In this document: positions 10,636 to 19,281 of the stretch, piece after piece
Layout of the letters: each line of letters starts with the position of its first letter
Numbering within the stretch: position 1 is the first letter of the stretch
Assembly (NCBI RefSeq): GCF_030409215.1
Contig: NZ_JAUFPL010000032.1
Coordinates: forward strand, 251,462 to 315,461
DNA: 64,000 bases
Source of the DNA: Halomonas ramblicola
GTDB lineage: Bacteria > Pseudomonadota > Gammaproteobacteria > Pseudomonadales > Halomonadaceae
Direction: 5' to 3'
Notes under the pieces: generated by a model
Told to the model about the DNA's origin: nothing
Database searches by the model: none
Seen by the model: only the letters and a program-made list of their open reading frames with translations
Made by a program: the position numbers and the translations under genes

Positions 10636-11670
10636 TCAGGGCATCAGCGCCGGGGCGGCGAGGCCGGCGGTCTCGTCGAAGCCGAACATCAGGTTGAGGT
10701 TGTGTACGGCCTGGCCGGAGGCGCCCTTGACCAGGTTGTCGATCACCGACAGCACCACCAGGGTGTCGCCGTCGCCGGGGCGGTGTACGGCGAGGCGGCA
10801 GAGGTTGGCGCCCTTGACGCTGCGGGTCTCCGGGTGGCTGCCCGGCGGCATGACGTCGACGAAGGGCTCGCCCGCGAAGCGCTTCTCGAACAGCGCCTGG
10901 AGGTCGCCGGCCTCGCCGGTGAGCTGGCCGTAGAGGGTGGCGTGGATACCGCGGATCATCGGCGTCAGGTGCGGCACGAAGGTCAGGCCCACCGGACGGC
11001 CGGCGGCGTCGCCCAGGCCCTGGCGAATCTCCGGCAGGTGGCGATGGCCGCTGGCGCCGTAGGCCTTCATGGACTCGCTGGCTTCGGCCAGCAGCGAGGG
11101 CACCTTGGCACCGCGTCCGGCGCCGGTAACGCCGGACTTGCAGTCGGCCACGATCCGGTCGGCATCGATCAGTCCGGCCTCGAGCAGCGGCAGCAGGCCC
11201 AGCTGCACGGCGGTGGGATAGCAACCCGGCACGGCGATCAGGCGTGCCCGGCGGATGCGCTCGCGGTTGACCTCGGGCAGGCCATAGACGGCCTCGTCGA
11301 GCAGCTCGGGGGCACCGTGCGGCTGGCCGTACCAGGCGGCCCACTCCTCGGCGTCGCGCAGGCGGAAGTCCGCGGAGAGGTCGATGACCCGGGTGCCGCG
11401 CTCGAGCAGTTCGCCGGCCAGGGCGTGGGCCACGCCATGGGGGGTGGCGAAGAACACCGCGTCGCAGCCGCCCAGGCGCTCGGCGTCGGGCTCGCTGAAC
11501 GCCAGGCCGTCGTAGTGGCCACGCAGGTTGGGATAGAGCTCGGCGACGCCCAGGCCGGCCTCGGAGCGGGAGGTGATGGCCTCCACCTCCACCTCGGGAT
11601 GCTGGGCCAGTAGCCTGAGCAGTTCGACGCCGGTGTAGCCGGTGCCGCCGACGATTCCGACCTTGATCAC
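10636..11670 (-). CDS. argC: N-acetyl-gamma-glutamyl-phosphate reductase
   Basis: ArgC carries out the third step of arginine synthesis, the NADPH-dependent reduction of N-acetylglutamyl phosphate to its semialdehyde. The 344-residue protein begins with the nucleotide-binding [10 protein letters not shown] (residues 5-14) and has the catalytic cysteine in [12 protein letters not shown] (Cys150). Size is normal for the family. Translation starts at a GTG (11670) preceded by a strong AAGGAG at good spacing. It may share a transcript with erpA downstream. Confidence 0.96.
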   Translation of the reverse strand: MIKVGIVGGTGYTGVELLRLLAQHPEVEVEAITSRSEAGLGVAELYPNLRGHYDGLAFSEPDAERLGGCDAVFFATPHGVAHALAGELLERGTRVIDLSADFRLRDAEEWAAWYGQPHGAPELLDEAVYGLPEVNRERIRRARLIAVPGCYPTAVQLGLLPLLEAGLIDADRIVADCKSGVTGAGRGAKVPSLLAEASESMKAYGASGHRHLPEIRQGLGDAAGRPVGLTFVPHLTPMIRGIHATLYGQLTGEAGDLQALFEKRFAGEPFVDVMPPGSHPETRSVKGANLCRLAVHRPGDGDTLVVLSVIDNLVKGASGQAVHNLNLMFGFDETAGLAAPALMP

Positions 11671-11788
11671 TTGAGACTCCTTGGTTGTCGGGGACGGGAA
11701 GGTGCCGGGCTGTCATCGCCCTGGGGGAATATGATACACAGGAAGCGGACCGGAAGGGTCGTTCGTCAGTCGTACAGGAAACCGCGAC

Positions 11789-13576
11789 GTGCCGCGTTTG
11801 CCACGCCTCGATGCCGGTCATGGACTGGAGCGCTTTCGTCAACAGCTTGCCAACGTGGATGCCCTGCCGCAACTCTGCGTCCTGGGCGTCGTCGCCGGGC
11901 TGTTGACCGGGGCCCTGATGGTGCTGTTCCGCAGCCTGCTGGAGCTGGGCGGGCTGTGGCTCTTCCCGGGCGGCAGCCCCGAGGCTTTCGAGGCCCTGCC
12001 CCCCCAATGGCGCAGCCTGATGCCCCTGCTGGCGGCGGTGCTGATCGGGATATGGATGTGGCGCATGCCGGCGGCCGGCCGCCAGATCGGGGTCATGCAC
12101 GTCATCGACCGCCTCACCTACCATCAGGGGCGCTTTCCGCTGCGCAACTGGCTGACCCAGTGGTGGGTGGGGCTGGTCTCGGTGGTGGGCGGGCTCTCCG
12201 CCGGTCGCGAGGGGCCGGCGATTCACCTGGGGGCGGCGGCCTCAAGCGGCCTGGGACAGCGCCTGCGCCTGCCCCACAACAGCCTGCGGGTGCTGGTGGC
12301 CTGCGGCACCGCGGCGGGCATCGCGGCCTCCTTCAACACGCCGGTGGCCGGCGTGATCTTCGCCATGGAAGTGGTGATGATGGAGTACACCATCGTCGGC
12401 TTCATGCCGGTGATCCTGGCCTCGACCATGGGGGCGGTGGTGGCCCAGCTGGTCTATGGGTCCCATCCCGCCATCGGCGTGCCCGATCTACACCTCGCCT
12501 CGCTGCTCGACCTGCCCTGGATCATCGCCAGCGCCCTGGCGATCGGCCTGCTGGCCGGCCTCTTCGTCAGGGTGTCGCGCCAGGGGCCGCGGCTCGAGAA
12601 GCTACCCATGGCGTTGCGCTTCCTGATGGCGGGCGGCGCCGTGGCCGCCGTGGCCTGGTGGTACCCCGAGGTACAGGGCATGGGCTACGACACCCTGCAG
12701 GCCACCCTGAGCGGCTCGGTGGCGGTGGACGTGCTGCTCGCCGTGGCCATCGGCAAGCTGTTGCTGACCGCCGGCACCGTGGCCTGCGGCATTCCGGTGA
12801 GCATCATCGGCCCGGTGCTGGTGATCGGCGGCGCCGCGGGGACCCTGTGTGGACTGGCCGGCCAGTGGCTGCTGCCCATCGAGGCGTCGGACCCGGCCCT
12901 CTATGCCATGCTGGGCATGGCGGCGATGATGGGAGCGGTGCTGCAGGCGCCGCTGGCGGCACTGATGGCGCTGCTCGAACTGACCCACAACCCCAACATC
13001 ATCCTGCCGGGGATGCTGGCCGTGGTGGTCTCCTGCCTGACCGCCCGCCAGCTGTGTGGCTGCAGGGGCTTCTTCATCAGCCTCACTCGCCAGGGGCTGC
13101 ACCCGTTGCAGCAGCCGCTGATGCAGGCCCTCTCCCGCGTCTCGGTACCGGCGGTCATGGAGCGTCGCCTGGTGCGTACCCCGCGCATGGTCAGCCACCG
13201 GCGCGCCCGAGCCCTGCTGGAGCCCGAGCCGGTGTGGATCCTCATCGAGCGTTCCAGCGACGACAAGCCGATGCTGGCCCTCAAGGCAGCCGACCTGGCG
13301 CGCTGGTTGACCGAGCATCCCGCCCCCGGGGACAGGGCCCTGGAGGGGATGAAGAAGGGCGAGGAGGCCCCGGTGGATCTGATGGAGATTCCCGGGGTGC
13401 GCCTGGAGCTCGCCCCCATCGGCCTGCAGGCGACGCTCTCGGAGGCCTTCGGCAAGCTCAACGACTCCATGCTGGACGCCCTCTACGTGGAGCATGGCCA
13501 TCGCCCGAAGCAGAAACGGATTTCGGGTATCATCACCCGCGGCGCCATCGAGCGGTTCTACCGCGTCGGTGACTAG
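11789..13576 (+). CDS. ClC-type chloride channel or chloride/proton antiporter
   Basis: This 595-residue membrane protein belongs to the ClC family. Its first 440 residues contain ten or more hydrophobic segments and the SAGREGPAIHLG motif (residues 137-148) with the gating glutamate Glu141. Two other hallmark motifs are altered: the first GSGIP-type loop reads AAGRQIGV, and the later motif reads GIPVSIIGP. The soluble C-terminal 150 residues look like a degenerate CBS pair. Translation begins at GTG with AGGAAA upstream. Chloride handling would matter to a halophile, but whether it is a channel or exchanger cannot be told. It runs toward hemJ. Confidence 0.85.
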   Translation: MPRLPRLDAGHGLERFRQQLANVDALPQLCVLGVVAGLLTGALMVLFRSLLELGGLWLFPGGSPEAFEALPPQWRSLMPLLAAVLIGIWMWRMPAAGRQIGVMHVIDRLTYHQGRFPLRNWLTQWWVGLVSVVGGLSAGREGPAIHLGAAASSGLGQRLRLPHNSLRVLVACGTAAGIAASFNTPVAGVIFAMEVVMMEYTIVGFMPVILASTMGAVVAQLVYGSHPAIGVPDLHLASLLDLPWIIASALAIGLLAGLFVRVSRQGPRLEKLPMALRFLMAGGAVAAVAWWYPEVQGMGYDTLQATLSGSVAVDVLLAVAIGKLLLTAGTVACGIPVSIIGPVLVIGGAAGTLCGLAGQWLLPIEASDPALYAMLGMAAMMGAVLQAPLAALMALLELTHNPNIILPGMLAVVVSCLTARQLCGCRGFFISLTRQGLHPLQQPLMQALSRVSVPAVMERRLVRTPRMVSHRRARALLEPEPVWILIERSSDDKPMLALKAADLARWLTEHPAPGDRALEGMKKGEEAPVDLMEIPGVRLELAPIGLQATLSEAFGKLNDSMLDALYVEHGHRPKQKRISGIITRGAIERFYRVGD

Positions 13577-13615
13577 CGGCGCCGCCATTGCCACTCTCGA
13601 TCGCAAGGAGCCCGA

Positions 13616-14047
13616 ATGTACCTGTGGATCAAGGCGCTGCACCTGATCGCCATGGTGACCTGGTTCGCCGCCCTCTTCTATCTGCCTCGGCTCTACGTCT
13701 ACCACGCCATGGCGCGGGATCGCGGTGAGCAGCAGGCCATCGATCGCTTCCTGGTGATGGAGCGCAAGCTGTATCGCGGCATCATGACGCCTTCGATGAT
13801 CGCCGTGCTGGTCTTCGGCGGCACCCTGCTGGTGCTCAGTCCCGGCTGGCTCACCCAGGGATGGATCCACGCCAAGCTACTGCTGGTGGCGCTGCTGGTG
13901 GGCTATCACCATCTGTGCCTGATCTACCTCAAGCAGTTCGCCGAGGCGCGCTGCCGACGCGGCCACGTCTTCTTCCGCTGGTTCAACGAGTTGCCGGTGA
14001 TCGCCCTGCTGCTGATCGTCTTCCTGGCCGTGCTGAAGCCGTTCTGA
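13616..14047 (+). CDS. hemJ: protoporphyrinogen IX oxidase HemJ
   Basis: HemJ oxidises protoporphyrinogen IX to protoporphyrin IX, the penultimate step of heme synthesis, in the inner membrane. The 143-residue protein has four hydrophobic helices and the family's N-terminal LWIKALHLIAMVTWFAALFYLPRL region (about residues 3-26) with the conserved His9. A clear AAGGAG lies upstream of the ATG. Its stop overlaps the start of thiD by one base (TGATG), and hemL follows, so two heme genes are grouped here. The name follows the UPF0093 family assignment. Confidence 0.9.
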   Translation: MYLWIKALHLIAMVTWFAALFYLPRLYVYHAMARDRGEQQAIDRFLVMERKLYRGIMTPSMIAVLVFGGTLLVLSPGWLTQGWIHAKLLLVALLVGYHHLCLIYLKQFAEARCRRGHVFFRWFNELPVIALLLIVFLAVLKPF

Positions 14048-14895
14048 TGGCCATGTCCGCGACCCATGATCCTCACCTGCCGGTGGTGCTGGTACTGGCC
14101 GGCCACGACCCCACCGGTGGCGCCGGCCTGGTGGCCGATGCCGAGGCGATCGTCGCCTGCGGTGGCTGGGCGCTGAGCGTGCCCACCGCCCTGACGGTAC
14201 AGGACTGCCACGACGTCGCCGCGGTGTATCCCGGCGATCCGGACACCATGCGCGCCACGGTCGCGGGGCTGGGCGAGTTCGAAGTGGCGGCCATCAAGGT
14301 CGGCCTGGTGGCCGACCTGGGCAGCCTGGATGCGGTGGCCGACATCGTGCGGGGCTTCCCCGGGGTCCCGGTGGTGGCCGACCCGGTACTCAAGGCCGGT
14401 GGCGGCAGTGAGTTATCCACAACCGAGCTGGTGGACGCCTACCGGGCGCGGCTGCTGCCGCTGGTGGATATCCTCACCCCCAACCGGCAGGAACTGGCGC
14501 GCCTCTCCCCCGGCCTGCAGGACGACACCGAGCGGGCGGTGGCGCTGATGCGGTTGGGCTGCCAGGCGGTGCTGGTCACCGGTACCGACAGCCCGGCACC
14601 GGAGCTCCCGGCGGATCGGGTGGTGCATACCCTGCACGCCCCGGACCAGAGTCGTCGCTGGAGCTGGCCACGCCTCGAAGGCCAGTACCACGGCTCGGGC
14701 TGTACCCTCGCCGCGGCCCTGGCGGCGCGGCTGGCGGCCGGCGAGACGCTGGTGACGGCCTGCGAGCAGGCCCAGGCCTTCACCTGGCAGGCCCTGTGTC
14801 ACGCCTGGCGCCCGGGACCTGGCCAGGCGTTGCCGCGTCGGTTGTGGCGTCTGCCCATGGGGCCGACGACACCTCCCGGTGAGCTCCCCCCCTGA
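14047..14895 (+). CDS. thiD: hydroxymethylpyrimidine/phosphomethylpyrimidine kinase
   Basis: ThiD phosphorylates hydroxymethylpyrimidine twice to give the pyrimidine diphosphate used in thiamine synthesis. The 282-residue protein has the ribokinase-like N-terminus VLAGHDPTGGAGLVAD (residues 16-31) and the C-terminal anion-hole motif YHGSGCTLAAALA. The ATG overlaps the hemJ stop by one base. In pseudomonads thiE usually lies between thiD and hemL; here it is absent and 155 non-coding bases separate thiD from hemL. A perfect DnaA box (14413-14421) lies within the coding sequence. Confidence 0.92.
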   Translation: MAMSATHDPHLPVVLVLAGHDPTGGAGLVADAEAIVACGGWALSVPTALTVQDCHDVAAVYPGDPDTMRATVAGLGEFEVAAIKVGLVADLGSLDAVADIVRGFPGVPVVADPVLKAGGGSELSTTELVDAYRARLLPLVDILTPNRQELARLSPGLQDDTERAVALMRLGCQAVLVTGTDSPAPELPADRVVHTLHAPDQSRRWSWPRLEGQYHGSGCTLAAALAARLAAGETLVTACEQAQAFTWQALCHAWRPGPGQALPRRLWRLPMGPTTPPGELPP

Positions 14896-15007
14896 CGGGG
14901 TATGGCCTTTGGTGGCCGGAGCACCGAGAATGGGGCAAGAATGCAGGGATGTTGCCGAGGCGGCCTCTTGGCCGAGATTCACGGCCATTTCACGCCCTGT
15001 GAATAGT

Positions 15008-15028
15008 TTATCCAGAGAATTATCCACA
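15008..15028 (+). promoter_or_regulatory. paired DnaA boxes upstream of hemL
   Basis: TTATCCAGA (15008-15016) and the perfect box TTATCCACA (15020-15028) lie in the same orientation 12 bases apart, 23 bases before the hemL start. A third, perfect box is at 14413-14421 inside thiD. The short thiD-hemL spacer (14896-15050) otherwise contains a CGGCC/GGCCG hairpin and no strong promoter that I can point to. The sites suggest DnaA binding and perhaps control of hemL, which is an inference. Confidence 0.5.
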
Positions 15029-15050
15029 GCTTCCGAGGACCAGACACGAC

Positions 15051-16340
15051 ATGACCACCTCCGCCCAGCTCTTCGAACAGGCCTGTCGACACATCCCCGG
15101 CGGCGTCAACTCGCCGGTGCGCGCCTTCAAGGGGCTGCAGCGTCCGCCACTGTTCATGGAGCGTGCCCGAGGCGCCTACCTGTACGACGTGGAGGGCAAG
15201 CGCTACGTCGATTACGTGGGCTCCTGGGGGCCGATGATCACCGGCCATGCCGACCCCGACGTCCTGGGGGCCGTGCGCGAGCGCCTCGACAACGGCCTCT
15301 CCTTCGGCACGCCCACCGCCATCGAGACCACCATGGCCGAGCTGATCTGCGAGATGATCCCGTCCATCGAGATGGTGCGCATGGTCAACTCCGGCACCGA
15401 GGCGACCATGTCGGCCATCCGCCTGGCCCGCGGCGTCACCGGGCGTGACAAGATCGTCAAGTTCGAGGGCAACTACCATGGCCACTCCGACTCCCTGCTG
15501 GTCAAGGCGGGCTCCGGCGCCCTGACCCACGGCCAGCCGAGTTCCCCCGGGGTACCCGCATCCCTGGCCGAGCACACCATCACCCTGTCCTACAACGATC
15601 TCGACGCCGTCGAACAGTGCTTCGAGGAGATCGGCGACCAGGTGGCCTGCATCATCGTCGAGCCGGTGGCCGGCAACATGAACTGCATCCCGCCGCAGCC
15701 GGGCTTCCTGAAGACGTTGCGCAAGGTGTGCGATGCCCACGACAGCGTGCTGATCTTCGACGAGGTGATGACCGGCTTCCGTGTTGCCATGGGCGGCGCC
15801 CAGGCCCACTACGGCATCCAACCCGACCTCACCTGCCTGGGCAAGATCGTGGGGGGCGGCATGCCGGTGGGGGCCTTCGGCGGCAGCGAGACGCTGATGT
15901 CCAACATCTCGCCGCTGGGCCCCATCTACCAGGCGGGGACCCTCTCCGGGAACCCGCTGGCCATGGCGGCCGGCATCGCCCTGCTCGGCAAGGTGCGCGA
16001 GCCCGGCTTCCACGACGCCCTGGCGCAGCGCGTCGAGACCCTCTGCCATGGCCTGCAGGAACGCGCCGACGCCGCCGGGGTGGAGATGATCACCCAGCGG
16101 GCGGGAGGCATGTTCGGGGTGTTCTTCACCGGCCAGAGCCGGGTCGACAACTTCGCCCAGGCCACCGCCTGCGATGCCGACGCCTTCCGCCGCTTCTTCT
16201 CGGCGATGCTCGACGAGGGGGTCTACCTGGCGCCCTCGGCCTTCGAGGCGGGCTTCATGTCCAGCGCCCATTCCCCGGAGGACATCCAGTTCACCCTGGA
16301 TGCCGCGGAGAAAGCCTTCCTGGCCATGCAGCAGGCCTGA
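15051..16340 (+). CDS. hemL: glutamate-1-semialdehyde 2,1-aminomutase
   Basis: HemL converts glutamate-1-semialdehyde to 5-aminolevulinate, the universal heme precursor, with pyridoxal or pyridoxamine phosphate. The 429-residue protein shows [10 protein letters not shown] near residue 17, [15 protein letters not shown] at 113-127, and the PLP lysine Lys265 in [17 protein letters not shown]. Length is standard. It follows thiD and hemJ and is preceded by a pair of DnaA boxes. Nothing in the protein is unusual. Confidence 0.97.
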   Translation: MTTSAQLFEQACRHIPGGVNSPVRAFKGLQRPPLFMERARGAYLYDVEGKRYVDYVGSWGPMITGHADPDVLGAVRERLDNGLSFGTPTAIETTMAELICEMIPSIEMVRMVNSGTEATMSAIRLARGVTGRDKIVKFEGNYHGHSDSLLVKAGSGALTHGQPSSPGVPASLAEHTITLSYNDLDAVEQCFEEIGDQVACIIVEPVAGNMNCIPPQPGFLKTLRKVCDAHDSVLIFDEVMTGFRVAMGGAQAHYGIQPDLTCLGKIVGGGMPVGAFGGSETLMSNISPLGPIYQAGTLSGNPLAMAAGIALLGKVREPGFHDALAQRVETLCHGLQERADAAGVEMITQRAGGMFGVFFTGQSRVDNFAQATACDADAFRRFFSAMLDEGVYLAPSAFEAGFMSSAHSPEDIQFTLDAAEKAFLAMQQA

Positions 16341-16376
16341 TTGCCACCTGACCGACTGACGACCGGGAGAACCGCC

Positions 16377-17630
16377 ATGCGCCAATCCACCGATGCCGGC
16401 CAGCCCGCCAGCGAGGACCTCGATTCGCTGGTCGACTCCCTGGTGGCCTATCACGCCTCCGCGGCACGGCACCCGACGGATGCCGGCGGCGACCCCGCGC
16501 GTCCGCTGGAGATGGCCGTGGCGGATGAGCTGCCGGCGATTCGTGCCGCGCTGCTCGATGACGAGGAGCGTCGTCGCCTCGACCGGCTCGGCGAGTGGTT
16601 CGAGCAGGATCTGGTGCGCCTGCGCCCACTGCTGGAAGAGCGGCGCAGGCGTCGTGTCGTCAGCTGGGCGGTGCAGCATCCTGGCAGTCGACTCCGCCAC
16701 GCAGGCCGCACCCTGCTGGCCAACGCCATCGGTCGCGACCTCTCCGTGCCGGGGGCCGAGCTGCACGCCGATCCGGCCAGTGACGTGGCGGCCCTGCTGG
16801 TCGGCCTGGAGGGGCGCGAGGCATCGGCACAGACGCGCTATGCCCTGGATCGCTACCTGCGGCGCTCCGGTGACTACCCGCAGGCCCGCCTGCTTTCGCT
16901 GTTCGGCACCTGCCATGCACTGAGTGCGGCGCGGCGCGCCCTGGAGCGCCGTCCGGCGCCGGGGCGCGACCCGGAGCACCCCGCCCTGCTGGCGGAGAGC
17001 ATGGCCGAGTGTCGTCGCTACCTGGCCCTGGCGGAACGGATCGCCGAGTTCCGCTTCCCCCCGCTGGTGATCGCCGTAGGGGTCTGCGGCAGCGGCAAGA
17101 GTCGCTTCACCCGGGAGCTGGTGACCCGCCTGGGAGCGATCCGCGTGAGCTCGGACGCCGAACGGCGACGCCTCTTCGAGCCGGACTCCGCGCCACCCCA
17201 TCCACAGGGTCAATCGGGCGATGCGCCTGTGGATATCTTCGGCGAGGCGGCCACCGGCGAGACCTATCGGCACCTCGCCGGCTGTGCCGGCGCCCTGCTG
17301 GATGCGGGGATCCCGGCCTGCGTGGATGCCACCTGCCTAGTCGGCTGGCAGCGCGACCTGCTCCGCCAGCAGGCCGAGGCGCGTGGGCTGCCCTGCCTGA
17401 TGGTCAGCTTCGAGGCCGACGAGGCGACCCTGCGGCGACGCATCGAGAAACGCGCCAGGCAGCAAGGGGTGCCGGTGGCGGAGAGCCTGGCGATCCTGGC
17501 GCACCAGCGGCATGCCTTCCAACCCTTCGGCGACGAGGAGCGCATGAATCTGGTCCACCTCGACACCACCGCGGAGAACGCCGCCGAGACCCTGGTGGGC
17601 CTGATCGCGGAACACGTGAAGCTCGCCTGA
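16377..17630 (+). CDS. P-loop kinase-like protein related to bifunctional APH/ATP-binding proteins
   Basis: The C-terminal half of this 417-residue protein is a zeta-toxin-like or AAA_33 P-loop domain: GVCGSGKSRFTREL at 235-248, VSSDAERRRLF, and CVDATCLVGWQRD. The middle (YALDRYLRRSGDYPQARLL, about 155-173) resembles the end of an aminoglycoside-phosphotransferase-like domain found in longer, roughly 520-residue relatives, but the kinase motifs of that domain are not visible, so the N-terminus appears reduced. The start at 16377 follows GGGAG. The function is unknown; the P-loop domain probably phosphorylates a small molecule. It lies 36 bases after hemL. Confidence 0.7.
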   Translation: MRQSTDAGQPASEDLDSLVDSLVAYHASAARHPTDAGGDPARPLEMAVADELPAIRAALLDDEERRRLDRLGEWFEQDLVRLRPLLEERRRRRVVSWAVQHPGSRLRHAGRTLLANAIGRDLSVPGAELHADPASDVAALLVGLEGREASAQTRYALDRYLRRSGDYPQARLLSLFGTCHALSAARRALERRPAPGRDPEHPALLAESMAECRRYLALAERIAEFRFPPLVIAVGVCGSGKSRFTRELVTRLGAIRVSSDAERRRLFEPDSAPPHPQGQSGDAPVDIFGEAATGETYRHLAGCAGALLDAGIPACVDATCLVGWQRDLLRQQAEARGLPCLMVSFEADEATLRRRIEKRARQQGVPVAESLAILAHQRHAFQPFGDEERMNLVHLDTTAENAAETLVGLIAEHVKLA

Positions 17631-17649
17631 TGGAATCGCCGTCGGCCTC

Positions 17650-18348
17650 TCAGTCGCTGCGGTGGGAGCGTTCGGCCGCACGCCGGCGTTGCGTGAGTTC
17701 GAGAGGTGGCGGAACCCCCAGGTGTTCGCGTGCCCAGTTGACGGCCTGGATGCGGTTGTGGACGTCGATCTTGCGGAAGATGTTATAAAGGTGGGACTTC
17801 ACCGTATGTTCACTGACGAAGAGGCGGTCGGCGATGTCGTTGTTGGATGCCCCCGACCCCAGCAGGCCGATGATCTCCAGTTCCCGGTGGGTCAGGCCGC
17901 ATACCGGACGATAGGAGTTGAGCTGCTGACGCCTGAGGAAGGAGATCATGCGCGTCATCAGGGAGCGTGACATCCATAGCTCGCCCGACATCAAGGCCTC
18001 CAACCCTTTGCAGATCATGGGCAGGCTGTCGCTGCGATAGAAGACGCCGTGCAGATGGAGAGCCGACAGGGTCGCAACCGCATGGTCCTCATCCTTGAGA
18101 TTGAAGGCCGCGAGGGCGAGCTGGTCGTTTTCCATCGCCTGGGCATGCCACTGCTGCATGGCGTCCTCGCCCATATGGTCGGCATCCAGCAGGACCAGGG
18201 TCTTGCCGGCCTCCTTGGGTTTCCACGTCTGTCCGGGTGCCAACACCGAAACCTGTCGGTCCAGCTTTTCGTGCAGGTAGTCGATGAACAACTGGGATTG
18301 GGGATTGCTGGCCGTGACTAGCAGCAACGTTCCTCTGGCTTGTTCCAT
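17650..18348 (-). CDS. CsgD-like LuxR-family transcription regulator
   Basis: This 232-residue protein has a C-terminal LuxR-type helix-turn-helix (about residues 151-210, with GASNNDIADRLFVSE and HTVKSHLYNIFRKI) that closely resembles E. coli CsgD, the regulator of curli and cellulose. The N-terminal half resembles the degenerate receiver of CsgD: LLDAD at 54-58 is present but the full phosphoacceptor pocket is not evident. AGGGGG precedes the ATG. No curli, cellulose or cyclic-di-GMP gene is nearby, so its targets are unknown. It converges on the P-loop kinase gene. Confidence 0.82.
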   Translation of the reverse strand: MEQARGTLLLVTASNPQSQLFIDYLHEKLDRQVSVLAPGQTWKPKEAGKTLVLLDADHMGEDAMQQWHAQAMENDQLALAAFNLKDEDHAVATLSALHLHGVFYRSDSLPMICKGLEALMSGELWMSRSLMTRMISFLRRQQLNSYRPVCGLTHRELEIIGLLGSGASNNDIADRLFVSEHTVKSHLYNIFRKIDVHNRIQAVNWAREHLGVPPPLELTQRRRAAERSHRSD

Positions 18349-18672
18349 GTCCGTCCCCCTGAGGAAACCTCGTCAAGCAACTAAGCTGCAAGGGATGAGA
18401 AGATTGCGGTCGACACCCTAGGAGTGTCGAACACTTTGTAAATTTTAGTTACAGCCTCGGCCAATTATTTTGAAATATGCTTATAAGAATTTTGAATATA
18501 TGAAGAGCTTTATCTCCCTGCATCAAATACTTGCATAGGGGTTGTGCGGGTATGGTTCTGCGTGAGACGACAAAAAATCAACCCCAGCAGTATGAGGAGC
18601 CTGGTGTTCTCCTGCTTCGCTTATCATCACCACCGGTGTTGATTCCCGATTCTGCCTGATTGAGGGGCCAAT
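18349..18672. other. AT-rich divergent intergenic region between the CsgD-like gene and rdgB
   Basis: This 324-base gap lies between divergent genes and is much richer in A and T than its surroundings, especially 18425-18540 (runs such as TTATTTTGAAATATGC). No open reading frame with a ribosome site and no stable hairpin was found. It is the natural place for promoters of both genes and for regulator binding, as is true upstream of csgD in enteric bacteria, but I could not pick out specific boxes with confidence. Confidence 0.6.
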
Positions 18673-19281
18673 ATGTCCAATCGTCTGATCCTGGCCAGCG
18701 GTAATCTCGGCAAGCTGCGCGAATTCGACCAGCTGCTGAGGCCACTGGGCTACGACGTGCATCCTCAGTCCGCCTTCGAGGTCCCCGAGATCGAGGAGAC
18801 GGGGCTGACCTTCGTGGAGAATGCCCTGCTCAAGGCTCGCCAGGCGAGCCGCGTCGGCGGCCTGCCGGCGCTGGCGGACGATTCCGGCCTGGAGGTGGAC
18901 GCCCTGGACGGGGCGCCAGGCATCTACTCCGCCCGCTATGCCGGTGAACCGAAGAGCGACGAGCGCAACAATGCCAGGCTGCTCGAGGCCCTCGCCGAAG
19001 TGCCCGAAGGGCGGCGCAGAGGACGCTACTGGTGCGTGCTGGTCTTCCTGCGCCATGCCGAGGATCCAGTGCCGCGCATCGTGCAGTGTAGCTGGGAGGG
19101 GGAGATCCTCGCCCATCCGCGTGGCGAGGACGGCTTCGGCTATGATCCGCTGTTCTGGTTGCCCGACCGGGGCATGAGCGTGGCCGAGTTGCCGGCGGCG
19201 GAGAAGAATCGTCTCAGCCATCGCGGGCGTGCCCTCCAGGCCCTGGCGGAGCACCTGCCTCGTCCGAGCGGGGAGGATTGA
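18673..19281 (+). CDS. rdgB: dITP/XTP pyrophosphatase
   Basis: RdgB hydrolyses non-canonical purine triphosphates (dITP, XTP) and so keeps them out of DNA and RNA. The 202-residue protein carries the family signatures LASGNLGKLREF (residues 7-18), ADDSGLEVDAL and the C-terminal SHRGRALQAL. Length is normal. Its stop overlaps the first base of hemW, a common rdgB-hemW pairing. Confidence 0.96.
   Translation: MSNRLILASGNLGKLREFDQLLRPLGYDVHPQSAFEVPEIEETGLTFVENALLKARQASRVGGLPALADDSGLEVDALDGAPGIYSARYAGEPKSDERNNARLLEALAEVPEGRRRGRYWCVLVFLRHAEDPVPRIVQCSWEGEILAHPRGEDGFGYDPLFWLPDRGMSVAELPAAEKNRLSHRGRALQALAEHLPRPSGED

Noticed and set aside
17228..17236. TGTGGATAT, a DnaA-box-like 9-mer in the P-loop kinase gene
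   Set aside because: Single, one mismatch, inside coding sequence, with no neighbouring boxes; likely chance.
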